A stretch of 58,879 nt of DNA from Henriciella sp. (GTDB taxonomy: Bacteria > Pseudomonadota > Alphaproteobacteria > Caulobacterales > Hyphomonadaceae). The position numbers and the translations under genes are program-made. The notes under the pieces are model-generated. The model saw only the letters and a list, made by a program, of their open reading frames with translations. It had not been told where the DNA came from and did not search any database. Location of the stretch: contig JAQWGO010000112.1 of assembly GCA_029238175.1 (NCBI GenBank), forward strand, positions 1-58,879, read 5' to 3'. Of the stretch, positions 44,376 through 57,366 are shown piece by piece (within the stretch, counting starts at the first letter, position 1; every line of letters begins with the position of its first letter).

Positions 44376-44993
44376 TCAGTCCTTCATCAAACCGGCGGCT
44401 TTGAGTGTTTTACCTGCACGGATAACACGGGCCAGTTTATCTTCTGAAGAGCGATCCCCACCATTTGAATCCGGGTGGAAACGACGCACATATTCTGCGT
44501 AGCGCGCGCGGATCTCTGGCGACTTCGCGTCCGCACCCAGATCCAACTCGCCAAGCGCTTTCTTTGCGACACCCGTTGCCGAACGTTGGGCGCGGCGAAT
44601 ATCTTTCGCAGACGCTTTGCCATCAAAAAAGTCGCCGCCTTTAAAGGTCCGCGGATCAATTTTGTTGGCAGCTTTATTCTTGCCCATCGGGCCGGTGCCC
44701 ATCTTCCACGTCGACTTGAAACCGTAGCGGGCATTCTCATGGAAAGCCTTCAGCTGGTCATCCGTCATCGTGTCAAAGAAATTGAAGCTGCGATTATATT
44801 CTGCAGCATGGCGCTGACAGAAATAATGCTTGCCGTCCCCAAACCGCATCGGGGCTGGAAACTTCCCTTCCAGGTCGCAGCTATCATGCTCGCAAACGCG
44901 ATTCTGCTCAGCAGCAGCCTTCGACTTTTCATCGGCAGGAGGTTTAATCCTCATGTCCATGAACTTGGGGCGGTATTTATAATCTTCACTCAT
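44376..44993 (-). CDS. J-domain (DnaJ-like) protein
   Basis: 205 residues. The J-domain is at the C terminus: LGELDLGADAKSPEIRARYA with YVRRFHPDSNGG, containing the essential His-Pro-Asp that activates DnaK. The N-terminal 140 residues contain Cys/His pairs (RVCEHDSCDLEG, YFCQRHAAEYN) that could bind zinc. This C-terminal-J layout occurs across Caulobacterales and Rhizobiales; the client is unknown. It is divergent from bolA, with a 44-base gap. Confidence 0.85.
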   Translation of the reverse strand: MSEDYKYRPKFMDMRIKPPADEKSKAAAEQNRVCEHDSCDLEGKFPAPMRFGDGKHYFCQRHAAEYNRSFNFFDTMTDDQLKAFHENARYGFKSTWKMGTGPMGKNKAANKIDPRTFKGGDFFDGKASAKDIRRAQRSATGVAKKALGELDLGADAKSPEIRARYAEYVRRFHPDSNGGDRSSEDKLARVIRAGKTLKAAGLMKD

Positions 44994-45037
44994 CAGCAGA
45001 ACTCCATATAGGTTTCGTTCGAAAGAGGCCAGAACTT

Positions 45038-45298
45038 ATGCTCAGATCACAGCGAATACATGACAGTTTGACGCAAGAATTCGCGCCAACGCAATTGGAA
45101 GTGGTAGACAATAGTCATCAGCATGCCGGACATGCGGGCGCCAGCCCGGAAGGCGAAACGCATTATGCAGTGAGAATTGTTGCTGACGCGTTCAAGGGCA
45201 TGAACCGTGTCGCGATGCAGCGCGCTATAATGGACGCGTTAAAGCCAGAGTTTGATACCGGACTCCACGCGCTATCGATCAAAGCCAGCGCGCCATAA
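45038..45298 (+). CDS. bolA: BolA-family protein
   Basis: 86 residues, the usual BolA size. The fold-defining segments are LEVVDNSHQHAGHAG (with the Fe-S ligand His in pairing with glutaredoxins), ETHYAVRIVADAFKGMNRVA and ALKPEFDTGLHALSIKA. BolA proteins act with monothiol glutaredoxins in iron-sulfur and iron regulation, and affect cell shape in some bacteria. A J-domain gene divergent from bolA is common in alphaproteobacteria. Confidence 0.93.
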   Translation: MLRSQRIHDSLTQEFAPTQLEVVDNSHQHAGHAGASPEGETHYAVRIVADAFKGMNRVAMQRAIMDALKPEFDTGLHALSIKASAP

Positions 45299-45356
45299 TG
45301 CTGCGATAGGTTTCATTAAGCCCTCTTCGATAAGATATCGGCTAATGGAGGGCGCC

Positions 45357-45779
45357 ATGCAGGCCATCTCAAGACAGCATCATTCGAATGAAAGCGACGG
45401 CACAACCGTCCGCATTGCCGCGACTCCAGACCAAACTTGGGCACTTGATGCCGACTATCTGTATAAACGTCTCGAAGTTCTGAAACCGCTCGGATCTCAC
45501 TATGTGAACCGGATTTGGATGCTTGATCTGATATCAGACATTCTTTTAGTTTCAGGCGTCCTATCGACTTTCTTTGTCGTTTGGTGGGCGTGCATTCCGC
45601 TTGTCGGGTTTGGCTGCCTGCAACGGGTCGCCAACCGCCGAATGGCCGGTGAACTTGCTGGAAAAGCGGCTCAGGAATCTACCGACGCGTTCTTATATCT
45701 CTATAATTCTGGTGCACTCTGGCTAGAGCGCCCTACCAGCCCTGCATCCGATCGGGCACGCCGTCTTCAGTCGCGCTAG
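45357..45779 (+). CDS. Unknown small membrane protein
   Basis: 140 residues from ATG 45357, which follows GGAGG by five bases. A central hydrophobic stretch (ISDILLVSGVLSTFFVVWWA then CIPLVGFGCL) gives one or two TM helices. The N-terminal part is polar (TTVRIAATPDQTWALDADYL), the C-terminal part a probable amphipathic helix. I recognise no family. The last 47 bases overlap the 3' end of the convergent hydroxylase gene. Confidence 0.5.
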   Translation: MQAISRQHHSNESDGTTVRIAATPDQTWALDADYLYKRLEVLKPLGSHYVNRIWMLDLISDILLVSGVLSTFFVVWWACIPLVGFGCLQRVANRRMAGELAGKAAQESTDAFLYLYNSGALWLERPTSPASDRARRLQSR

Positions 45780-46959
45780 CCTTGCGCGCCAACATCCGGC
45801 GCAGCGGTGAAAATTTGGATGCTGCGAAAAGTCCTAAAGACCGAAATGGCTTCGTCAGCGTTGAATCGTTCGAAAACAGCCGATCAATCCCGTCCAAAGC
45901 CAAAGCCGTAGACGCACCATCAAACTTACGCGCCTGACTATAGCGTTCTAGCATCAATGCAGATCCGATTTCGCCGCCAATCCGCAAAGTGTCCTCAACA
46001 ACCTCAATCAAGGCAGCAACATCGCGGAACCCCTGATTCAGCCCCTGCCCGGCCAGCGGGTTTACCCGGCGAGCTGCATCGCCCACCAAAGCTGTTCGCT
46101 CTCCCGTAATCTCAGTCGCAAGCTGCAGTATAAGTGGATAGGATCCTGCCTCACCTTCAATTTCCATATGCCCGGCAAACGCACTAAACTGGGCATTCAG
46201 CTCTGCTTCGGCATCTTTAGTTGGCATTGCAGCAAGCGCTTCGGCCGCACCCCGCTTCATATACCAAGCTAAATTGGCGCGATCACCCTTTAGCGGAAGC
46301 GTCGCAAACGGCCCGTCAGGCGTAAACAATTGCCGCGCAATACCCTCATGCGGTTTTTCCAGTTTCACATTCGCTGTGAAGACGGACTTCTCATAATCGC
46401 GTCCTTCGACTGGAATGCCCAAAGCATTGCGAACCGGAGAGTTCATACCGTCGCAGCCAATCAACAGCCGCGCCTTTAGAGTCTGACCGTCTTGGAGAGA
46501 AATACGCACATGACCAGCGTCCATCTCTACACTTTCAAACAAAGCAGGCGCAAACCGCTGCAGCGAAGTCTCGCACGCCATGGCATCGTCCAAAGCTGCC
46601 TGTAACGGCTCAGCAGTGACCATATAGCCTAGTGTTTCATCTGGATCGGGCGACGCTAAATCAGTTTCCATAAACAAAACCGATGGGCGGCCGAACCAAT
46701 GCGTGCCGCCATCAATCGCCTCAAGCCCATGCAAAGGCTGGCTGACATCGCCCAAAGCCTCCGTGACGCCAATCGAAGCCAGCAAATGCCAACTGCCCGT
46801 CACAATTGCGAAGTTACGGCCATCCTTACGCGGTTTGGCCTCAGGATCACGTGCATCAATGACCGCTACTAGCAATCCAAGACGCGCCAGCGCCACAGCA
46901 AGCGCCGCCCCCGTTGGGCCAGCACCTACAATCGCCGCATCGAAAATCTTATCAGACAT
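45733..46959 (-). CDS. UbiH/UbiF/COQ6-family FAD-dependent hydroxylase
   Basis: A 408-residue flavoprotein monooxygenase for ring hydroxylation in ubiquinone biosynthesis. Motifs: FDAAIVGAGPTGAALAVALA (FAD ADP-binding), LLIGCDGMNSPVRNALGI (DG motif) and TALVGDAARRVNPLAGQGLN (GD motif), followed by NQGFRDVAALIE. The start is ATG 46959 (MSDKIFDA) near TAGGAG; the frame extends 29 codons upstream without homology. Alphaproteobacteria have varied Ubi hydroxylases (UbiH, UbiF, UbiI, UbiL, UbiM), so the ring position is not assigned. It is divergent from amtB. Confidence 0.88.
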   Translation of the reverse strand: MSDKIFDAAIVGAGPTGAALAVALARLGLLVAVIDARDPEAKPRKDGRNFAIVTGSWHLLASIGVTEALGDVSQPLHGLEAIDGGTHWFGRPSVLFMETDLASPDPDETLGYMVTAEPLQAALDDAMACETSLQRFAPALFESVEMDAGHVRISLQDGQTLKARLLIGCDGMNSPVRNALGIPVEGRDYEKSVFTANVKLEKPHEGIARQLFTPDGPFATLPLKGDRANLAWYMKRGAAEALAAMPTKDAEAELNAQFSAFAGHMEIEGEAGSYPLILQLATEITGERTALVGDAARRVNPLAGQGLNQGFRDVAALIEVVEDTLRIGGEIGSALMLERYSQARKFDGASTALALDGIDRLFSNDSTLTKPFRSLGLFAASKFSPLRRMLARKASATEDGVPDRMQGW

Positions 46960-47149
46960 ACTCCTACCTAAGATTTTGCCCCGGCCGGGTCCATGCCTGA
47001 CAGACAAACGGGCGTTTGGGTCGCAGTCTGCACGAATCTTGGTCATTCTGTTTTTCGCAGTGCAGCATTATCCCGTTAATACTGGCGTAACTTTGTGCAG
47101 AACGCTTCACTCATAGGGTCAATGAATCAAAGCTGCGGGAGTAACGGGC

Positions 47150-48505
47150 ATGAAAAAATGGACAACAATGGCAATGCGGGGGGCAGCCTTGCTCCCGGTT
47201 GCAGCACTGGCGGGGGCAACCGCCTTTGCCCAGGAGGCGCCATCTGCAAGTGATATCAGCGCTTATGTGGATAGTTCTTACTTATTCCTCATCGGTGGCC
47301 TGATCGTCATGTTCATGGCGGCTGGCTTCCTCTGTTTGGAAGTCGGGCTCGTTCGCTCAAAGAACGCGTCGATGCAGTCTCTGAAAAACATTTCACTCTT
47401 TTCTGTCGCCGGACTGATGTTCTGGCTGGTCGGCTACAACATGGCCTACCCTGCCAATACTATTCTTGATGGACTGATCGGCGTGCCGTCCTTTATCTGG
47501 GCTGGCGAAGAAGATCTCAGCGTCGGCTACGCAGCCCATTCTGACTGGTTCTTCCAGATGGTGTTCGTGGCGACGGCTGCGTCAATTGTTTCAGGCACAG
47601 TCGCTGAACGCATCAAGCTATGGCCTTTCCTGATCTTTGTGGCTGTTCTAACGGCCTTCATCTACCCAATCGTTGCCAGCTGGGAATGGGGCGGCGGTTA
47701 CCTCGATACAAAATGGGGCTTCTCTGATTTCGCGGGCTCGACGCTTGTTCACTCTACGGGTGGCTGGGCAGCGCTCGTCGGTGCAATCATTCTAGGACCA
47801 CGCGCCGGCAAGTATTTCGGTGGACGCGTCAATCCGATGCCGGGATCAAACATCCCAATGGCTGCGCTCGGTACATTCATCCTTTGGTTCGGTTGGTTCG
47901 GATTCAATGGTGCGTCACAGCTAGCGGCTGGCACGTTCGATGACATCAATGCAGTGGCGAAAATCTTCGCAAACACAAATATGGCTGCAGTCGGCGGCGT
48001 ACTTGCGGCGATGGCCTTCACAGCGATCCTGTATAAAGGTAAAGTCGATCCAACAATGGCCTTCAATGGCGCAATTGGCGGCCTCGTTTCAATCACAGCA
48101 GAGCCACTCGCCCCAAGCATGGGCGGCGCGGTTGCGATCGGCGCGGTTGGCGGGGTTCTTGTTGTTCTATCAGTTCCACTGCTCGACAAGCTGAAGATTG
48201 ATGACGTTGTTGGCGCCATCCCGGCCCACCTTGTATGCGGCATCTGGGGCACGATCATTGTTGCTGCGTCTTATGGCAACACGTTCATGCCACCTGCAGC
48301 AGACGCTGAAGGCGCAATCGGCGTGAGCTATGTTGGACAGCTCGTCGGCATTCTACTGACAGCAGTGTTTGTTGGCGGCTTCTCGGCAGGCGTCTGGATG
48401 CTCCTGAAATTAACGCTCGGCATTCGTGTCAGCGAAGAAGACGAACAACTCGGTCTCGACCGCGCGGATACAGGTGTCGAAGCCTATCCAGAGTTCGCGT
48501 CTTAA
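47150..48505 (+). CDS. amtB: Ammonium transporter
   Basis: An 11-TM trimeric ammonia channel of 451 residues with a cleavable signal peptide (MAMRGAALLPVAALAGATAF). Signatures include DSSYLFLIGGLIVMFMAAGF, DFAGSTLVHSTGGWAALVGA (the first pore His), FILWFGWFGFNGASQLA and VGAIPAHLVCGIWGTIIVAA (the second pore His). P-II normally blocks it from the cytoplasm, but the only P-II gene here is at 26783, away from amtB. GGGAG precedes the ATG. Three hairpins follow. Confidence 0.95.
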   Translation: MKKWTTMAMRGAALLPVAALAGATAFAQEAPSASDISAYVDSSYLFLIGGLIVMFMAAGFLCLEVGLVRSKNASMQSLKNISLFSVAGLMFWLVGYNMAYPANTILDGLIGVPSFIWAGEEDLSVGYAAHSDWFFQMVFVATAASIVSGTVAERIKLWPFLIFVAVLTAFIYPIVASWEWGGGYLDTKWGFSDFAGSTLVHSTGGWAALVGAIILGPRAGKYFGGRVNPMPGSNIPMAALGTFILWFGWFGFNGASQLAAGTFDDINAVAKIFANTNMAAVGGVLAAMAFTAILYKGKVDPTMAFNGAIGGLVSITAEPLAPSMGGAVAIGAVGGVLVVLSVPLLDKLKIDDVVGAIPAHLVCGIWGTIIVAASYGNTFMPPAADAEGAIGVSYVGQLVGILLTAVFVGGFSAGVWMLLKLTLGIRVSEEDEQLGLDRADTGVEAYPEFAS

Positions 48506-48515
48506 CCACCATTTT

Positions 48516-48624
48516 CTGAGCGCTGGACCTCCCTCTGGCGCTCAGAATGCTCGCTTCCTTTCTTCCAAGAGGAAGCGTTTCCTCCCAACTAGATCCCCCG
48601 GTCATTCGTGGCCGGGGCTTTTTT
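48516..48624 (+). terminator. Three tandem hairpins after amtB, the last a terminator
   Basis: Hairpin 1: CTGAGCGC (48516-48523) with GCGCTCAG (48538-48545), perfect 8 bp. Hairpin 2: CGCTTCCT (48552-48559) with AGGAAGCG (48570-48577), perfect 8 bp. Hairpin 3: CCCCGG (48596-48601) with CCGGGG (48612-48617), then CTTTTTTT. Hairpin 3 is a Rho-independent terminator; the first two may protect the amtB mRNA end or belong to a 3'-derived small RNA. Confidence 0.75.
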
Positions 48625-48716
48625 TGTTCAAAACATGACCGTTAGCGCCGCTTTAAGGCCTCCTATGTAATTTCATTCTTGGTTCAGAACGTCCGACACA
48701 ATCCGGAGTGTAGATT

Positions 48717-51113
48717 ATGGCTAATAGTATCGCAGAAGCGCCCCAGATGAGAGAAGTCTCAGATCCGGTTTGGCGGATCATAACTGGCACGGCCGCTTTT
48801 GCTGTTGGCGTCTTCATTTGCGGCAGTGTTGGGTCATATGATCCTGCCGACCCGAGCTGGAACGCAGCGACCAGCCGTGAGGTTCAAAATCTGTTCGGCG
48901 CTGGCGGGGCTGTTTTCGCAGACGTTATGCGACAGCTTCTGGGATGGTCAGCTTGGGTGGCGGGTCTCGCACTTATGATTGGCGGCGCGATGCGCGCTGT
49001 GCTGATCGGCGCACCTAAAGTCCGCCGCTGGCTTCTCGGCATGCTGTTTGTTCCGCTCTCGGCGGCCTGCTTTGCGGCATGGCCTGTTCCGACATCCTGG
49101 CCGCTCCGCGCTGGCTTGGGCGGCATCATTGGCGATAGCCTACACAATCTGGCCGTCATGCCATTCAAAGCCCTGCTCCTGCCGATGCCAGAACTACTTT
49201 CTGGCCTCTTGGTCGGCGCACTTGCGCTTGTTTGCGCCTTCAGCGCCCTCGGTTTCCGCCGCGGGGACGCAAAGCTTCTGCAAGCAGCCGCTGCAAAATC
49301 CAGCGCACGCGCAGCACACAAAGCTAAAGGGCTAAGCGGCATCTTTGGTGGCATTCTAAAGCGCAAAACCTCAAGCGAAGCAGACGAGTACGGCATGCGC
49401 CCATCTGACTTTTTTGGCGCTGACCGCAGTGAAGATACAGAAACGCGCATCGAAACGGGCCAAATGGCGCGTGAAACCATCGAGCATGACATCTATGATG
49501 AACAAGAGGTCGAGGATTTAGGTCCCACCCCAGCCTTAGCGACCCGAACGCCCGCCGCAAGACCTCAAACACGCATCAAGAAAACGCGCCGATCTCGCAG
49601 TTCGAAACTGCCGCCCATCGATCTGCTGCAATTGCCAGAAGAGCGCCGCAACGATGTTGATGAAGACGCCCTTCTGGTGAAGGCCACCCGCCTCGCCGAA
49701 GTGCTGCGCGAATTTGGCGTTCGTGGCCGCATCCGCGAAGTTCGCCCCGGCCCTGTTGTTACATTGTTTGAACTAGAGCCCGCCGCTGGCGTAAAATCGG
49801 CCCGCGTAATCTCACTTGCTGATGATGTCGCGCGCTCGATGAGCGCTGTATCAGCCCGTATCGCCGTCGTACCGGGTAAGAATGCAATCGGCATCGAGCT
49901 TCCAAATGATGGCCGGCAGACCGTTTTCCTCCGGTCGCTGCTTGATCATGACGCCTACACAAAAACCAAAGCCGTCCTGCCGATGGCATTGGGTGAAGAT
50001 ATTGGCGGCACACCAACCGTTGTTGAGCTGGCAAAGATGCCTCACCTGCTAATTGCGGGCACAACTGGCTCTGGTAAATCTGTCGGCGTCAACGCGATGA
50101 TCTTGTCACTGATTTACAAGCTTACGCCTGAAGAGTGTCGTTTCATCTTTATTGACCCGAAAATGCTGGAACTCAGCATCTATGAAGGCATCCCACATCT
50201 ACTCAGCCCCGTTGTAACGGATCCGAAAAAGGCTGTCCTCGCCCTACAATGGGCCGTGCGTGAAATGGAAATGCGCTACGAGCTTATGTCGAAAGCTGGC
50301 GTGCGTAATCTAGCAGGCTTCAACAAGAAGGCTGAAGAATACCGCAAAAAAGGCGAGCACATGACCCGCAAAGTCCAAGTGGGCTTTTATGATCGCGGCA
50401 AGCCGAACTACGAAACCGAAATCCTACCGCTGGAGCATATTCCCAACCTCGTCATCGTTGTGGACGAGATGGCCGACCTGATGATGGTGGCAGGTAAAGA
50501 GATTGAAGGCTGCATCCAACGCCTCGCCCAAATGGCGCGTGCCGCAGGCATTCACCTTATCACCGCAACACAGCGTCCATCCGTCGACGTTATTACGGGT
50601 ACGATTAAGGCCAACTTCCCAACCCGTATCTCTTACATGGTCACCACCAAGATCGATTCGCGCACAATCTTGAACGAACAAGGCGCTGAACAGCTACTCG
50701 GCATGGGCGATTTGCTGTATCAGGCCGCTGGCGTGAAAACGAAACGCTGTCACGGCCCATTCGTGTCGGACGAAGAAGTACAAGCCGTAGTTGACTGGCT
50801 ACGCGACAATGGCGGTGAGCCGGATTATAATCCAGAAGTCCTCGAAGAACCTGAAGAAGGTACAGGCAGCGCCATCATGGATGCGATGCTCGGCACCTCA
50901 ACAGGCGACAAGAACGAAGACCTCTATGCCCAAGCCATGCAGGTCGTCATCCGCGATAAACGTGCCTCAACTAGCTATATTCAGCGCCGCCTGAAGATCG
51001 GTTATAATAAAGCCGCCACGCTTATCGAACGTCTTGAGGAAGAAGGGGTCATTTCAGCCCCCAACCATGCGGGCAAAAGAACGATTCTACAGAAAGGTGA
51101 GGGTGGGGCGTAA
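48717..51113 (+). CDS. ftsK: DNA translocase FtsK
   Basis: FtsK couples division to chromosome segregation and XerCD recombination. The 798 residues comprise four N-terminal TM helices (about 22-170), a charged linker, the alpha/beta motor with Walker A LLIAGTTGSGKSVGVNAMIL (about 445) and Walker B VIVVDEMADLMMV, and a winged-helix gamma domain at the end (STSYIQRRLKIGYNKAATLI) that reads KOPS sequences. ATG 48717 is preceded by CCGGAG. The linker is short compared with E. coli FtsK. Confidence 0.96.
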   Translation: MANSIAEAPQMREVSDPVWRIITGTAAFAVGVFICGSVGSYDPADPSWNAATSREVQNLFGAGGAVFADVMRQLLGWSAWVAGLALMIGGAMRAVLIGAPKVRRWLLGMLFVPLSAACFAAWPVPTSWPLRAGLGGIIGDSLHNLAVMPFKALLLPMPELLSGLLVGALALVCAFSALGFRRGDAKLLQAAAAKSSARAAHKAKGLSGIFGGILKRKTSSEADEYGMRPSDFFGADRSEDTETRIETGQMARETIEHDIYDEQEVEDLGPTPALATRTPAARPQTRIKKTRRSRSSKLPPIDLLQLPEERRNDVDEDALLVKATRLAEVLREFGVRGRIREVRPGPVVTLFELEPAAGVKSARVISLADDVARSMSAVSARIAVVPGKNAIGIELPNDGRQTVFLRSLLDHDAYTKTKAVLPMALGEDIGGTPTVVELAKMPHLLIAGTTGSGKSVGVNAMILSLIYKLTPEECRFIFIDPKMLELSIYEGIPHLLSPVVTDPKKAVLALQWAVREMEMRYELMSKAGVRNLAGFNKKAEEYRKKGEHMTRKVQVGFYDRGKPNYETEILPLEHIPNLVIVVDEMADLMMVAGKEIEGCIQRLAQMARAAGIHLITATQRPSVDVITGTIKANFPTRISYMVTTKIDSRTILNEQGAEQLLGMGDLLYQAAGVKTKRCHGPFVSDEEVQAVVDWLRDNGGEPDYNPEVLEEPEEGTGSAIMDAMLGTSTGDKNEDLYAQAMQVVIRDKRASTSYIQRRLKIGYNKAATLIERLEEEGVISAPNHAGKRTILQKGEGGA

Positions 51114-51328
51114 ATCCCCACATCCCTAATAATTGTCGGCAACCCCACTCGATAGCGGCTCATGATTACAGCGTCCGCGCGATTCCGTCGCAGATTGAGC
51201 CCATCCGACATGTTGTCAGCCCGGAAACAAGGTGCTACGTGCCCCCTCAAGTTACGGAAGAGGTGCATCCCGCGCCGACTTTCTTATTCGTTTTATCGGG
51301 CTTTGCCCTCCAGCTGACGGACGATGAA

Positions 51329-53430
<2,102 letters not shown>

Positions 53431-53461
53431 GTTTTAACTCACGACCGGGAGCCGCTACCAC

Positions 53462-56112
<2,651 letters not shown>

Positions 56113-56124
56113 GACTAATATTCT

Positions 56125-56146
56125 CTGACCCGCTACGGCGGGTCAG
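56125..56146 (+). promoter_or_regulatory. UNCG-type hairpin between atpD and atpC
   Basis: CTGACCCGC (56125-56133) and GCGGGTCAG (56138-56146) form a perfect 9-bp stem closed by C-UACG-G, a member of the very stable UNCG tetraloops. No T-run follows, so it is not a standard terminator. It may shield the mRNA from exonucleases or lower atpC output to match F1 stoichiometry (three beta to one epsilon). Confidence 0.6.
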
Positions 56147-56170
56147 GTATTCCCCACGAAAGCGTGCGAC

Positions 56171-56578
56171 ATGTCTGACAAACTACACTTCTCTCTCGTA
56201 TCTCCCGCCCGTGAGCTTTTCTCCGGCGAAGTTGACCATGTCATCGCGCCCGGCACAGAGGGTGAGTTTGGCGTTCTGGCCAAGCATGCACCTTTCATGA
56301 CCACACTTAAAAACGGCGTTGTACGCGTTCTTGATGGCGGCGACACGACGATGCGCCTGTTCGTTCGTGGCGGCTTTGCTGACGTGACCTCTACCGGCCT
56401 GACAATTCTTGCCGAAGAAGCCGTAAACCTTGACAGCATTGAAGCTGAACAGGTTCAAAAGGATATGGACGCCCTGCGCATCGAAATCCTCGAAGAAGGC
56501 AAAGACAGCGGCAAGCACGAAGCCTTAGAAGAGCAGTATAGCTACCTCGAAAGCCTCAAAGCGGCTCTACTCCACTAA
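56171..56578 (+). CDS. atpC: ATP synthase F1 epsilon subunit
   Basis: 135 residues. The N-terminal beta-sandwich is complete: LHFSLVSPARELFSGEVDHV, IAPGTEGEFGVLAKHAPFMT and LFVRGGFADVTSTGLTILAE. The C-terminal helical part is short and acidic. Epsilon sits on gamma and inhibits ATP hydrolysis in many species. It is last in the operon, 58 bases after atpD, behind a stable hairpin. Confidence 0.95.
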   Translation: MSDKLHFSLVSPARELFSGEVDHVIAPGTEGEFGVLAKHAPFMTTLKNGVVRVLDGGDTTMRLFVRGGFADVTSTGLTILAEEAVNLDSIEAEQVQKDMDALRIEILEEGKDSGKHEALEEQYSYLESLKAALLH

Positions 56579-56648
56579 GCAATTCTAAAATTTAAAATAT
56601 TCGCGGCGCTTTCAAATGGGGCGACGAATGCGTGTTTTTATGCTTAAT

Positions 56649-56667
56649 TTGTCCTGTGGAGGGACAA
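56649..56667 (+). promoter_or_regulatory. Hairpin over the ribosome-binding site of the next gene
   Basis: TTGTCC (56649-56654) pairs with GGACAA (56662-56667); flanking TTAA on each side extends the dyad with a one-base bulge. The ribosome-binding site GGAGGG (56658-56663) lies in the loop and stem, ten bases before ATG 56673, so folding would hide it. Confidence 0.4.
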
Positions 56668-56672
56668 TTAAC

Positions 56673-57365
56673 ATGAATACAATACTCGCAATTCAATCAG
56701 CTCTGGTCGGTGCAGGATATAATCCGGGGCCCGAAGATGGCATAATCGGCCGCCTCACTTTGAAGGCTGTAGACCAATATCGTAGTCAAATGGGCCTACC
56801 GCCTGGCGGCATTGATCAGGCTCTCATCGATAGTCTTATTCTAAGTAACCCGCCCGCGCCGCCAGCGAGCGAAGCGGCTTGGTTTTCAATGGCCTGGCGC
56901 AATCTTGGGCAACATGAAGCTATTCACAATCAAAAATTATCGCGCTTTCTCAGGTTTGATGGAAACACTTTAGGTGACCCGTCGCAGCAGCCTTGGTGCG
57001 GTGACTTTGTCGAAACATGCCTCGCGATCGCGCTGCCCGATGAAACAATGCCGATTTCACCATACGCGGCTCAAAGCTGGACAAGGTTTGGCATCGATAT
57101 CACTGAAACGGGCCCACGCCTCGGCGCAGTTATGGTATTTTGGCGCGGCAGTCCTAGCAGCTGGAAGGGCCATGTCGGCTTCTACAATGGTGAAACCGAT
57201 GACAGTTACAGCATACTCGGCGGAAATCAGAGCAACCGCGTCAGCATCACACGCATAAAGAAGGAACGCCTCTTATCCATTCGCTGGCCAGAAAGCTTTC
57301 CATATGCTGGCGCTGCGCCCCGTACCGTCGTGACCAGCGGTGAAATTTCCACCAACGAGGCTTAG
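56673..57365 (+). CDS. Peptidoglycan-binding protein with a TIGR02594-type (NlpC/P60-like) domain
   Basis: 230 residues from ATG 56673. Residues 1-55 are a PG_binding_1-like domain: ILAIQSALVGAGYNPGPEDG with IIGRLTLKAVDQYRSQMGLP. The rest resembles TIGR02594 cysteine-peptidase-like proteins: QQPWCGDFVETCLAIALPDE (candidate catalytic Cys), RLGAVMVFWRGSPSSWKGHV (candidate His) and YSILGGNQSNRVSI. It is probably a murein hydrolase. There is no signal peptide, so export would need a holin or another route; such proteins are often phage-derived, but no other phage genes are near. It lies 94 bases after atpC and may have its own AT-rich promoter. Confidence 0.75.
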   Translation: MNTILAIQSALVGAGYNPGPEDGIIGRLTLKAVDQYRSQMGLPPGGIDQALIDSLILSNPPAPPASEAAWFSMAWRNLGQHEAIHNQKLSRFLRFDGNTLGDPSQQPWCGDFVETCLAIALPDETMPISPYAAQSWTRFGIDITETGPRLGAVMVFWRGSPSSWKGHVGFYNGETDDSYSILGGNQSNRVSITRIKKERLLSIRWPESFPYAGAAPRTVVTSGEISTNEA

Positions 57366-57366
57366 C

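Noticed and set aside
47060-47100. Possible sigma-54 promoter (TGGCGTAACTTTGTGC) upstream of amtB
   Set aside because: The GG-to-GC spacing is one base too long for a -24/-12 promoter, and the flanks do not match.
56673-57365. Prophage or gene-transfer-agent remnant
   Set aside because: Only the lysin-like gene suggests it; there is no integrase, capsid, tail or holin gene and no attachment-site repeat around it.
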